Origin: Nodularia sp. LEGE 06071
Lineage (GTDB): Bacteria > Cyanobacteriota > Cyanobacteriia > Cyanobacteriales > Nostocaceae
Direction: 5' to 3'
DNA length: 64,000 nt
Assembly: GCF_015207755.1 (NCBI RefSeq)
Contig: NZ_JADEWH010000004.1
Span: forward strand, 345,478 to 409,477
Shown: piece by piece, positions 47,513 to 56,426 of the stretch
How the letters are laid out: every line of letters begins with the position of its first letter
Numbering within the stretch: position 1 is the first letter of the stretch
Position numbers and translations under genes: made by a program
The notes under the pieces: model-generated
Told to the model about the DNA's origin: nothing
The model's database searches: none
What the model saw: only the letters and a program-made list of their open reading frames with translations

Positions 47513-47752
47513 ATGTCTAATATCGATATTATCCGCGCTTGGAAAGATGAAGACTATCGCAACAGCTTGAGTGAAGAACAGCGTTCCCAATTACCTGAAA
47601 ATCCCGCTGGACTCATCGAACTACCTGATGAGGAGTCCGATGCTTTGTCTGGTGGTTGTTCATATTTTACAGGAACTTGTGGACGTGTCTGCGCGGTACT
47701 CACACCTAGATATGGCTGCACAATCTGTGGAGGCGGAGGTTTCACATCTTGA
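47513..47752 (+). CDS. lanA: Class II lanthipeptide precursor (mersacidin/lichenicidin-type leader)
   Basis: 79 aa. The leader, residues 1-48, has the type-II bacteriocin/mersacidin pattern: DIIRAWKDEDYRNSLSEEQR, then QLPENPAGLIELPDEE, ending ALSGG at residues 44-48 as the double-glycine cleavage site for a C39 peptidase. The core is residues 49-79 (31 aa) and has five Cys at core positions 1, 8, 12, 21 and 24 and seven Ser/Thr at 2, 5, 7, 16, 22, 30 and 31. It lacks the TxS/TxEC lipid-II motif of mersacidin. I chose the ATG at 47513 since AAGGA lies eight bases upstream (47500-47504). The in-frame ORF back to 47354 has no such features. Confidence 0.93.
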   Translation: MSNIDIIRAWKDEDYRNSLSEEQRSQLPENPAGLIELPDEESDALSGGCSYFTGTCGRVCAVLTPRYGCTICGGGGFTS

Positions 47753-47791
47753 GGTAGTGGAATCGAGAACCTAAATAGCCCATTTCGGTAT

Positions 47792-47820
47792 GCGATGTCT
47801 ACGCCTGTCGCAGGCATCGC
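47792..47820 (+). other. Hairpin after the precursor gene
   Basis: GCGATG (47792-47797) pairs with CATCGC (47815-47820) and CCTG with CAGG inside it. It lies 40 bases after the lanA stop and could slow or partly stop transcription, so that more precursor than synthetase is made, as is common in lantibiotic operons. It is also a known repeat type in these genomes, so function is unproven. Confidence 0.45.
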
Positions 47821-47903
47821 AACTTTCTTAAGTAATCTTACTGTAGCACTAAGAAGATTGGGTAGGCGATGGCTTGCCCATTTTCGGAAATTTCCAATAG
47901 ACC

Positions 47904-47994
47904 AGGACTTACGCAACAATTGCCAAAAATCTTGATTTATCGAACCGCCAAGCCGCCAAGAACGCCAAGAAAACGTAGATTATGCGTAAGTCCT
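47904..47994. mobile_element. MITE-like element with 12-base terminal inverted repeats
   Basis: AGGACTTACGCA at 47904 and its exact complement TGCGTAAGTCCT ending at 47994 bound a 91-base stretch rich in CGCCAAG words. The six bases ATAGAC occur directly before it (47897-47902, one base removed) and directly after it (47995-48000), like a target-site duplication. It has no ORF, so it would need a transposase in trans. The AGGACTTACGCA end is familiar from cyanobacterial intergenic elements. It sits between lanA and lanM. Confidence 0.75.
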
Positions 47995-48175
47995 ATAGAC
48001 ATCTCCAGAAAAGAATTAGAGAAGTTCCATGGAACGTCTCTACAAGGGTTATAGAAAACGCACATTTAATTCTCACCAGATGTCTAATGAGATAATTTCA
48101 TTTTTGTTGATGCGGCAATTGGGCTTTTTTTGATTTTTTACAAATATTTCATTGGTTATTTTTAAGGAAAAAATT

Positions 48176-51100
48176 ATGTCAAATATACAGACAATACAAA
48201 CTTTAGAATCTGAAGAAATTAAAGTAAATTCAGATAATACAATTAATCAGCCAATTACATTATGTTCTGCTTGGTATCAAGCTATAAATTTATCGGAGCG
48301 GATAACATCCTTATCTCTAATTCCCAAAGATTTAAGTTCTAGAAAAATTAATGCTGAATTTGCGGAGCGTCATGTACAGCGATGGAAGTCTTTACCTCCG
48401 TTTTCTACTGATTCTTATTTCGCGCAACGTCTAGCAATCAATGGCATAACTGAGGCGGAATTTATTGATTTACTGGGTGAATCAATGGAGGCGGTACGCG
48501 ATCGCTATCCCAATCCCCCAAAATGGTTAACAGATACAACTTTAGCCTTTTCTGGCCATTTACCGCGACACAATCCAGAAAATCAAAATTTTTTAGATGC
48601 GATCGCTCCACTAATCCTCCAAGGATGCGATCGCCTGCGAGCCGGAATTGCATCACTGATTGAAACACAATCTCACCTCCCTTTTGTTCCCAGCACTATT
48701 GTAGAAGTGCTTTGGCAAAATCTGCCAGAAAAGTTACTGGGGATGTTAACTCCAACAATGGTTTTGGAACTGAATGTAGCCCGCCTCCAAGGAAATCTCC
48801 CAGGGGAAACATCCGCAGCCAGATTCCACAGCTTTTTAGAACATTTATCCCAGCCTGAAAACACACTAAATCTGTTACAAGAGTATCCCGTTTTAGCCCG
48901 CCAACTAGCAACAGCGATTGAACAGTGGGTAACATTTAGTTTAGAGTTCTTACAGCACTTATGCTCTGATTGGGAAACAATCCAAAATACTTTTAGCCCA
49001 GACAACGATCCCGGCTTGCTGATCGGATTAGATATGAGTGTAGGCGATCGCCATAAAGGTGGACGCAGCGTAGCCATTGCTCAGTTCAGTTCTGGTTTGC
49101 AACTAATTTATAAGCCCAAATCATTAGCTGTAGACATTCATTTCCAAGAATTATTACTCTGGTTAAATCAACACAGCGATCTTCCTCCATTCCGCACCCT
49201 GAAAGTTGTTGATCAAAGTACATACGGATGGGTTGAGTTTGCACAAGTACAAAACTGCTCCAACTCAGTGGAAGTTACCCGATTTTACGAGCGGATAGGG
49301 GGATATTTAGCGTTACTGTACGTTCTCGAAGCCAGAGACTTTCACTTTGAGAATCTGATTGCATCGGGAGAACATCCCATATTAATTGACTTGGAAGCAC
49401 TTTTTCATCCCCGAATTGATGAATCAGAACACAACAAAGTAAATCAGTATGCTAACAGTATCATGTACGATTCAGTTTTACGGGTCGGACTCCTACCCAA
49501 TCGCGTCTGGTCAAACCCTGAGTCTGGAGGTATTGATGTCAGTGGTTTAGGCACGATCGGCAAACAACTAACACCAGACCGTCTTCCTTACTGGGAAGGT
49601 GTAGGTACAGATGAAATGCAGTTGAAACGCCGACAAATGGAGATGGTTGGGGAGCAACATAGACCAACTCTGAATGGGGCTGAAATCAATGCTTTCGATT
49701 ATACAGAATCCGTAATTACTGGATTTAGCAAAATTTATCAGCTGTTGTTACAACACCGAGAGCAACTATTAGCAGAAGATAGCTTGTTAAGTAGGTTCGC
49801 TAACGATGAAGTGCGGGTGATTCTGCGTCCCACACGGACTTACGGATTATTACTCATGGAGAGTTTCCATCCCGACTTACTCCGGAACGCACTGGATCGA
49901 GATTGCTACTTTGACAGGTTGTGGATGGATGTCAAAAATCAACCAGAACTAGCCAGAATCATCGCTGCTGAACAGGAGGATTTACACAATGGTGATATTC
50001 CCATATTTGTCACCCGTCCTCACTCCCTAGACCTCTGGAGCAGTAATAACGTCTGCATCCCCAATTTCCTCACAGAAGCCAGTGGGATGGTAGTTAGACG
50101 TTCCTTAGAACAACTCAATGAAACTGATCTCAAACAACAACTCTGGTATATTCGGGCTTCCCTCAGCACCTTAGCTACTGATGTAGAGCGAGTAGAACCC
50201 ACCAACTACTTTTCCACAAAGCCCCAAACTGCTGCGAACAGGGAACAGCTGTTAGCGGCGGCGCGAGTGATTGGCGATCGCTTAGAGGAACTAGCACTAC
50301 CGGACAAAGGTAATGTGACTTGGATTGGTTTGACACCGACCCTCACCAGCCAATTATCCTTAATTCCCTTGGGGTTGGATCTTTATGGTGGTGTTGCTGG
50401 GGTGGCACTTTTCCTCGCTTACCTCGGTGATGTTACCAAAGAGGAACGCTACACTCAACTGGCAGAATCGGCAGTCAAGACATTACAAAAGCAGACCAAG
50501 TTAGGTAAATCTTTTCTCAAGTTCGTTGGTGGCTTTAGCGGATGGGGAGGCGTGATCTATACCTTGACTCATCTGAGTGTATTGTGGTCACAGCCAGAAC
50601 TATTAACTGAAGCTGAATCCCTGCTGGAAATTCTCCCCTCTGCGATCGCTCAGGACGAACAATTAGATATTATCGGTGGATCAGCCGGATGTATTCTCAG
50701 CTTAGTCAATCTCTATCATTCTCACCCTTGTGAAAGCATTATTCAAATCGCCCGTCAATGCGGTGAAAGGTTGCTGACACAGGCGAAATCAATGGCAGAA
50801 GGCATCGGTTGGGTGGTGCATCACGCTGGTACAAAACCTCTAGCTGGTTTTTCTCACGGTGCAGCCGGGATAGCCTTAGCATTGCTGGAATTAGCTGCAT
50901 TCACAGGGGATACACGGTTCCGTACAGCCGCCTTGGATGCGATCGCCTACGAAAGAACTCTATTTGATATCCCCGAAGGAAATTGGCTAGATCAGCGCGA
51001 CGTAGAGAGTCCAGGCCAAGCCGTTAACGATCATGCCTTTATGACAGCCTGGTGTCATGGTGCGCCGGGAATTGGATTAGCTCGTTTGCGCGGTCTTCCA

Positions 51101-51463
51101 CACCTCGACAATGACAAAATTCGGGCGGAAATTAACACAGCCCTGAAAAACACTCTTGCTCAGGGATTTGGTAGCAATCATTCCCTCTGTCACGGAGATT
51201 TGGGCAACCTCGAATTACTATTGCAAGCCAGTCTCACCCTTGACGATCCTCAGTGGAAAACTGAAGTTGACCGCCTAGCTGCCGTCATTCTCGAAAGTAT
51301 TGACCAACAAGGCTGGCTCTGTGGTGTTCCCTTGGGAGTGGAGACACCAGGACTAATGACCGGACTAGCAGGTATTGGTTATGGATTATTACGCCTAGCA
51401 GCACCCCAGGATGTTCCTTCCGTACTAAGTCTAGAACCCCCTCACCTGAACAGCCAAGTATAG
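48176..51463 (+). CDS. lanM: LanM-type class II lanthipeptide synthetase
   Basis: Bifunctional enzyme that dehydrates Ser/Thr of the precursor and then cyclises Cys onto them. The N-terminal dehydratase (DUF4135) domain has LIYKPKSLAVDIHFQEL, the kinase-like DFHFENLIASG and LIDLEALFHP motifs, all essential in CylM-like enzymes. The C-terminal LanC-like cyclase domain has FSHGAAGIALALLEL and the zinc ligands Cys960 in AWCHGAPGIG plus Cys1005-His1006 in SLCHGDLGN. I chose the ATG at 48176, preceded by AAGGA at 48164-48168, over the TTG at 48152; this gives 1095 aa, normal for LanM. Its ribosome site and first residues (MSNIQTI) mimic those of the precursor. Confidence 0.95.
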   Translation: MSNIQTIQTLESEEIKVNSDNTINQPITLCSAWYQAINLSERITSLSLIPKDLSSRKINAEFAERHVQRWKSLPPFSTDSYFAQRLAINGITEAEFIDLLGESMEAVRDRYPNPPKWLTDTTLAFSGHLPRHNPENQNFLDAIAPLILQGCDRLRAGIASLIETQSHLPFVPSTIVEVLWQNLPEKLLGMLTPTMVLELNVARLQGNLPGETSAARFHSFLEHLSQPENTLNLLQEYPVLARQLATAIEQWVTFSLEFLQHLCSDWETIQNTFSPDNDPGLLIGLDMSVGDRHKGGRSVAIAQFSSGLQLIYKPKSLAVDIHFQELLLWLNQHSDLPPFRTLKVVDQSTYGWVEFAQVQNCSNSVEVTRFYERIGGYLALLYVLEARDFHFENLIASGEHPILIDLEALFHPRIDESEHNKVNQYANSIMYDSVLRVGLLPNRVWSNPESGGIDVSGLGTIGKQLTPDRLPYWEGVGTDEMQLKRRQMEMVGEQHRPTLNGAEINAFDYTESVITGFSKIYQLLLQHREQLLAEDSLLSRFANDEVRVILRPTRTYGLLLMESFHPDLLRNALDRDCYFDRLWMDVKNQPELARIIAAEQEDLHNGDIPIFVTRPHSLDLWSSNNVCIPNFLTEASGMVVRRSLEQLNETDLKQQLWYIRASLSTLATDVERVEPTNYFSTKPQTAANREQLLAAARVIGDRLEELALPDKGNVTWIGLTPTLTSQLSLIPLGLDLYGGVAGVALFLAYLGDVTKEERYTQLAESAVKTLQKQTKLGKSFLKFVGGFSGWGGVIYTLTHLSVLWSQPELLTEAESLLEILPSAIAQDEQLDIIGGSAGCILSLVNLYHSHPCESIIQIARQCGERLLTQAKSMAEGIGWVVHHAGTKPLAGFSHGAAGIALALLELAAFTGDTRFRTAALDAIAYERTLFDIPEGNWLDQRDVESPGQAVNDHAFMTAWCHGAPGIGLARLRGLPHLDNDKIRAEINTALKNTLAQGFGSNHSLCHGDLGNLELLLQASLTLDDPQWKTEVDRLAAVILESIDQQGWLCGVPLGVETPGLMTGLAGIGYGLLRLAAPQDVPSVLSLEPPHLNSQV

Positions 51464-51501
51464 AAACCAATCGAGTCTGCCACACTACCCCATAACTAAC
51501 C

Positions 51502-53730
51502 ATGAAATTCCAGCTGATTCAACAACAAAGTGAAGAAGACTGTGGCGCTGCTAGTCTGGCTTCTGTTGCTAAACATTATGGTAAAACCTTTAGCATTAGC
51601 CGATGTCGGGAAGCTGTCGGCACTAGACAGCAAGGAAGTTCCCTCTTAGGATTGAAACAAGGCGCAGAAGCTCTGGGTTTCAATGCCAGAGCCGTTAAAG
51701 TCGCTCTGGAACTCTTTGATGAAACAACCGTTCCTCTACCAGCAATCATCCACTGGAAAGGTTATCATTGGGTAGTTTTCTATGGTAAGCAGGGTAATAA
51801 ATACGTCGTTGCCGACCCCGGTGCAGGCATTCGTTATTTAGAAAAAAAGTGGTTTCTAGAAGCATGGAGCAATGGGGCGATGCTCCTACTAGAACCAGAT
51901 TCAGTCCGCTTTTTTACTCAAGAAGATCAACAAGAAAAAATTGGCGGTTTGGGACGATTCCTGCGGCGTGTTTGGCCTTATCGTGCCATTGTTGGACAAA
52001 CCCTGTTGCTCAACTCGATTTTAGGTCTGCTCTCCCTCGCTTCTCCCTTTTTGTTGCAAATTCTCACCGATGATGTGCTAGTTCGCGGAGACAGACAACT
52101 TTTGACGAGCGTGGTAATTGCTGTGGTTGTTATGCAGCTAGTTACCAGTAGCCTACAGTTAGCACAATCAAATATGGTCGCTCACTTTGCCCAACGTCTG
52201 CAACTAGGGCTAATTTTTGAATTTGGGCGACAAATTCTCCGCTTGCCTTTAAGTTATTATGAATCCCGTCGCAGTGGCGAAATTGTCAGTCGCCTAGAAG
52301 ATATTCAACAAATTAATCAGTTAATTTCTCAAGCTGTTGTCAGTCTACCGAGTCAGTTATTTATCGCCTTAGTTTCCATGAGCTTGATGCTGTTCTACAG
52401 TATAAAACTGACAGCTGTGGCTGGTGCGATCGCTATTTTAATGACTCTTTCCACAATCCTTTCACTGCCCACTCTCCAGCAAAAAATTCGCAGTGTTTTA
52501 GTCTTATCCTCCGAAAACCAAGGCGTTTTAGTCGAAACCTTCAAAGGTGCGATTACTCTCAAAACCACCGCCGCAGCTCCCCAATTCTGGGAAGAGTTCC
52601 AGAGTCGATTTAGTCGCCTCGCTAACCTGAGCTTCCGGACTATTCAAATTGGTATTCTCAACGGCATATTTTCCAACTTAGTCTCCAGCATCGGCAGTAT
52701 TGCCTTGCTCTGGTTTGGTAGCACTCTAGTGATTCAGCAGGAATTATCTATTGGGATGCTCTTGGCATTTAACAGTATGAATGGTAACTTTACCAGCTTT
52801 ATTAAAACTACTATCGATTTTGTGGATGAATACACCCGTGCCAAAACTGCTACCCAACGCCTCACAGAAGTTATTGACGCTACCCCCGAAACTTTAGATC
52901 ATAGCCAAAAGCCTTGGGTAAAAGTTCAAAGCAATGCAGACATCACCTGTACTAACCTCAACTTCCATCATCCAGGCAGAATGGAACTGCTGCAAGATTT
53001 CTCCCTAACTATTCCTGGCGGTAAAGTAATTGCCCTGATTGGTAAATCTGGTTGTGGTAAAAGTACCTTAGCGAAATTAATTGCAGGTTTATATCCCCTC
53101 CAGTCTGGAAATATTCGCTTTGGGATTTATAATCTCCAAGACCTGGCTTTAGACTGCTTCCGCCAACAAGTGGTTTTAGTTCCTCAAGAAGCGCACTTTT
53201 GGAGTCGCTCGATTATGGACAACTTCCGCTTAGGTTCCCCGGATATTACCTTGGAGCAGATTGTGCAAGCTTGCCAAATTGCTGGGGCTGATGAGTTTAT
53301 CAGCAACCTCCCGGACAAATATCAAACGGTGTTAGGAGAATTTGGTGCTAATCTCTCTGGGGGTCAAAAGCAAAGATTAGCCATTGCTAGAGGAATTGTG
53401 AATAACCCAGCCGTGCTGATTTTAGATGAATCTACTGGCGCTCTTGACCCTGTGAGTGAAGCCGAAGTCTTAAACCAATTGCTGACTCATCGCCAAGGTC
53501 AAACCACTATTTTAATTAGCCATCGCCCTAAAGTGATTCAGCAAGCTGATTGGATTGTGATGTTAGAAAAAGGAGAACTGAAAATTCAAGGTTCTCCAGA
53601 AGTTTTATCTCAGCAAGTTGGGGAGCATTTAGACTTTCTCGACGGTGTGGATATATCGAGAGTCAATGGTTTCACCAAAAATCCCGCTAACTTTCATTTG
53701 AATGGAAGTTCTGCAATCAGCATTCGCTAA
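51502..53730 (+). CDS. lanT: Peptidase-containing ABC exporter (C39 peptidase, LanT type)
   Basis: Cuts the leader after the double glycine and exports the mature lanthipeptide. The N-terminal C39 peptidase has its catalytic triad: Cys14 in EEDCGAAS, His89 in GYHWVVFYG and Asp105 in VADPGAG. The membrane domain of about six helices follows (residues about 160-440), then the ATPase with Walker A GKSGCGKST, the signature LSGGQKQRLAIARG and Walker B VLILDEST. The 742 aa length is normal for the family. It lies 38 bases after lanM, and the HlyD-type partner follows, so this is a three-component exporter crossing the outer membrane as well. Confidence 0.95.
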   Translation: MKFQLIQQQSEEDCGAASLASVAKHYGKTFSISRCREAVGTRQQGSSLLGLKQGAEALGFNARAVKVALELFDETTVPLPAIIHWKGYHWVVFYGKQGNKYVVADPGAGIRYLEKKWFLEAWSNGAMLLLEPDSVRFFTQEDQQEKIGGLGRFLRRVWPYRAIVGQTLLLNSILGLLSLASPFLLQILTDDVLVRGDRQLLTSVVIAVVVMQLVTSSLQLAQSNMVAHFAQRLQLGLIFEFGRQILRLPLSYYESRRSGEIVSRLEDIQQINQLISQAVVSLPSQLFIALVSMSLMLFYSIKLTAVAGAIAILMTLSTILSLPTLQQKIRSVLVLSSENQGVLVETFKGAITLKTTAAAPQFWEEFQSRFSRLANLSFRTIQIGILNGIFSNLVSSIGSIALLWFGSTLVIQQELSIGMLLAFNSMNGNFTSFIKTTIDFVDEYTRAKTATQRLTEVIDATPETLDHSQKPWVKVQSNADITCTNLNFHHPGRMELLQDFSLTIPGGKVIALIGKSGCGKSTLAKLIAGLYPLQSGNIRFGIYNLQDLALDCFRQQVVLVPQEAHFWSRSIMDNFRLGSPDITLEQIVQACQIAGADEFISNLPDKYQTVLGEFGANLSGGQKQRLAIARGIVNNPAVLILDESTGALDPVSEAEVLNQLLTHRQGQTTILISHRPKVIQQADWIVMLEKGELKIQGSPEVLSQQVGEHLDFLDGVDISRVNGFTKNPANFHLNGSSAISIR

Positions 53731-53750
53731 TCTCTACCCAGAAAACTATT

Positions 53751-55259
53751 ATGGTTAACCACATTAACGCAGACTCTCTGCCCATAGTTGAAAGTGATGA
53801 ATTTCTGCCGCCCATTGGTAATTGGGCAAGATTAGGCAGTTTGGTAATCGTCGCTGGTGTGGGGATAGCGATCGCACTAGCTTCTGTGATTGAATATAAA
53901 GTCACCATTAAAGGCGAAGCCAGTATCCGCCCGATGGGAGAATTACGCCTTGTGCAAGCAGCCACGGAAGGTCAGGTAACAAACATCTTTGTGAAAGAAA
54001 ATCAAGCCGTGAAAAAAGGAGACGTGCTGGCTACTCTCGATGATTCCCGCCTGCAAACTCAAAAAAGTCAACTGCAAAACAACATTCAGCAGACACAACT
54101 GCAATTACTACAAATCGATGCCCAAGTTAAAGCTTTAAATCGTCAAATTCAAGCAGAAACACAACGGAATAGTCGTGCAGTTATTTCGGCTCAAGCCTCG
54201 CTGAATCGCGCCCAAAGGAATTATCAAGACCAGCAAATTAATGTGAAATCCCAAGTAGAAGAGGCTGAAGCTAATTTAAAAAGAGCGCAAAATGAGTTAA
54301 CTCAAGCACAGGTGCAACTGCGTTCAGCTCGTGCTAACTTCCAGTCAACAGAGGCGGCGATGAGCGCAGCTCAAGCTAAACGCGATCGCTATCAGAAGGT
54401 AGTGCAAGCAGGTGCTTTGTCTCTCAATCAATTAGAAGAAGTGCAGTTAGATGTGGCTCAACAACAACACGCGGTTGAAGTGCAACGAGCTACTGTGGAG
54501 GCGCAACAACAAATTATTGCCCAGCAACAACAATCTGTAGCCGCAGTCCGAGCGCAACTGCAACGAGTTGAAGCCGGACTCAATCCCAGTGATGCCGAAA
54601 TTGCGATCGCTCAAGAGACTATTGCTCAAGAAAGTGCTGGCGGTGAAGCCACTCTCGCCATCCTCAACCGAGAATGGGAAGCTTTGTTTCAGCAGAGGAT
54701 TCAAATCAAAAATCAGATCCAGCGTGACACTAGCGAACTACAACAAGTAGAAAGCAATCTCAGTCAAACCAAAATTACAGTCCCGGAAGACGGGATTCTC
54801 TCTCAATTAAACCTGCGAAACCCTGGTCAATCGGTGCGTGTGGGTGAAGAAATTGCTCAAATTTTTCCTAGCAATGCGCCTTTAGTGATCAAAGCCGCCG
54901 TCTCCCCTAATGATGTGAGTAAGTTGGCAAAAGATCAAAAAGTGCAGATGCGGGTTTCTGCCTGTCCTTATCCCGATTACGGTACTCTTAAAGGTGTTGT
55001 CAGTCAAATTTCTGAAGATACGGTCAAATCTCCAGGAAATCAGAATGTCTCCACAGTCGCCAATGCTTCTAGTTCCATGCAGGGTGGTGCAAGTTCTTTC
55101 TACGAAGTCACGATACTCCCCGAAAGCTTTTTCTTAGGTAAGAGCAACCATCAGTGTACTATTCAACCAGGAATGCAGGGAAGAGCTGATATTATTTCGC
55201 GCTCAGAAACAGTCCTGAAATTCCTGCTCAGAAAAGCTAGGTTAATTGCCGACTGGTAG
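53751..55259 (+). CDS. HlyD-family membrane fusion (periplasmic adaptor) protein
   Basis: 502 aa adaptor bridging the LanT exporter to an outer-membrane channel. One membrane helix near residue 28-45 (LVIVAGVGIAIALASVIEYK) is followed by a lipoyl-like half motif (ATEGQVTNIFVKENQAVKKG), a long coiled coil (residues about 105-310, rich in Gln, Ala and Leu), a second lipoyl half (VPEDGILSQLNLRNPGQSVR) and a beta-barrel domain. It is 20 bases after lanT. The outer-membrane TolC-like partner is not in the window. Confidence 0.9.
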   Translation: MVNHINADSLPIVESDEFLPPIGNWARLGSLVIVAGVGIAIALASVIEYKVTIKGEASIRPMGELRLVQAATEGQVTNIFVKENQAVKKGDVLATLDDSRLQTQKSQLQNNIQQTQLQLLQIDAQVKALNRQIQAETQRNSRAVISAQASLNRAQRNYQDQQINVKSQVEEAEANLKRAQNELTQAQVQLRSARANFQSTEAAMSAAQAKRDRYQKVVQAGALSLNQLEEVQLDVAQQQHAVEVQRATVEAQQQIIAQQQQSVAAVRAQLQRVEAGLNPSDAEIAIAQETIAQESAGGEATLAILNREWEALFQQRIQIKNQIQRDTSELQQVESNLSQTKITVPEDGILSQLNLRNPGQSVRVGEEIAQIFPSNAPLVIKAAVSPNDVSKLAKDQKVQMRVSACPYPDYGTLKGVVSQISEDTVKSPGNQNVSTVANASSSMQGGASSFYEVTILPESFFLGKSNHQCTIQPGMQGRADIISRSETVLKFLLRKARLIADW

Positions 55260-55377
55260 TATGATGTCCGGCAAATGACCAAAAATATAGATGTAGGTGT
55301 ATAAATGGGTGCGATGGTGCGGAGCGATCGCACTAGGCGATCGCAATGCCAAAAATTAGAAAAACTCAGCCATAGAT

Positions 55378-55488
55378 CAATACAGTTCAGTTAAGCAATT
55401 TTTTCCTTCTCTTTATTTTCTCTCTGTGTCCTCTGCGCCTCTGCGGTTCGTTAAAAAAAATAAAATTAGCCTTAACTGAACCGTATTG
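55378..55488. mobile_element. MITE-like element with about 19-base inverted ends and a 10-base target duplication
   Basis: CAATACAGTTCAGTTAAGC at the left end matches the reverse complement of the right end (CAATACGGTTCAGTTAAGGC) with one mismatch and one added base. AGCCATAGAT occurs directly before (55368-55377) and after (55489-55498), as a 10-base duplication. The middle carries one CTCTGTG-CTCTGCG dispersed repeat. It is 111 bases, too short for a transposase, and lies between the HlyD gene and the DUF928 gene. Confidence 0.8.
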
Positions 55489-55550
55489 AGCCATAGATGA
55501 CCATCTCATAAAGATGTGTCAAATTAAACACTCTCTACATCGTAGGATAT

Positions 55551-56399
55551 TTAATTTTCAGGTACAGGGTTTTGTCCAGCAGGTAAATTATTCTTCAAAC
55601 TGGGTTGGCAACAATTAATTAATGGTTGATTAGCTATTTCTTCTAAGCCAGCCGAATCGAGTAAAGTTGTCCACTGTGCTAAGAAAGTCTCATTTTGGGG
55701 ATTGCTAAAGCGTAATTCTGCCAAACTCATAATAGCATCATACCAAACACCATTTGCTGCATAAAGCGTCGCCTGTTGTGGCAATGTTGCTTGTTGAAGT
55801 TGTGCTGTTAACGTGGAATTTTGGTTAATCCTTTGCACCCAACCATCGGCATAATCTAGTTTCGTCGGTTGTTTTTGGTCGCATTGAACCCGTACCTTAA
55901 AAAACCAGTGATACATTTTTCCCACCTGCAATGAGGCTTCACTTGGGGGTAAATTAACGCTAATAATTCCTGGTGATTCTGGTGGTTTCAAAGAAGTTCG
56001 ATACAAAGTTTTACTTTTGTTTTCCGTTTGCTCTTGCAAAACAAACTCGATGTTAGCTATAGATGAGGCATTGTAGGGAACAAAAAACAAGAAATTAGGA
56101 TTTTCAGTGTTTGTTAAACCCCAAACTTGAGTTATGGGAACAACCGCTGGCGTACCTTGGTTCAGAGTCTGTTGATAGGTCGGCACTAAGGCTGTTACCG
56201 TTTGATTAGCTGCGTCGCATCCACGGCTTGCAGCCCCACTTCTCGAACCTGCTGCACTTCGGTCTGGTGGTGGTGGTGGTGGGATAAATTCGATTGAGGT
56301 CAGATGATGATTAATTGGTAACGCCTGGAGTTGTAAAGGGGAGGATATGTTACTAATGAATGCTATGCTCAAAGCTATAGTTAATTGCAGGTTTTTCAT
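55551..56399 (-). CDS. DUF928 family protein, exported
   Basis: 282 aa with an N-terminal signal-like segment (LTIALSIAFISNISSPLQLQ, then ALP), a proline run (FIPPPPPPDRSAAGSRSGAA), then the DUF928 domain: QTVTALVPTYQQTLNQG, NPNFLFFVPYNASSIANIEF and GKMYHWFFKVRVQCDQ. DUF928 proteins are cyanobacterial, of unknown function, and often lie next to CHASE2/CHAT proteins. It starts 27 bases after the CHAT-CHASE2 stop and is probably co-transcribed with it. Its Cys residues (RGCDA, VQCDQ, NCCQPS) may form disulfides in the periplasm. Confidence 0.85.
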   Translation of the reverse strand: MKNLQLTIALSIAFISNISSPLQLQALPINHHLTSIEFIPPPPPPDRSAAGSRSGAASRGCDAANQTVTALVPTYQQTLNQGTPAVVPITQVWGLTNTENPNFLFFVPYNASSIANIEFVLQEQTENKSKTLYRTSLKPPESPGIISVNLPPSEASLQVGKMYHWFFKVRVQCDQKQPTKLDYADGWVQRINQNSTLTAQLQQATLPQQATLYAANGVWYDAIMSLAELRFSNPQNETFLAQWTTLLDSAGLEEIANQPLINCCQPSLKNNLPAGQNPVPEN

Positions 56400-56426
56400 A
56401 ATTCGTTGTTAAGCAAAAAAATAGTT

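Noticed and set aside
47554..47919. Open frame of 121 codons on the - strand over lanA
   Set aside because: The + strand frame has a leader, GG site, Cys-rich core and ribosome site; the - strand frame crosses a mobile element and shows no family.
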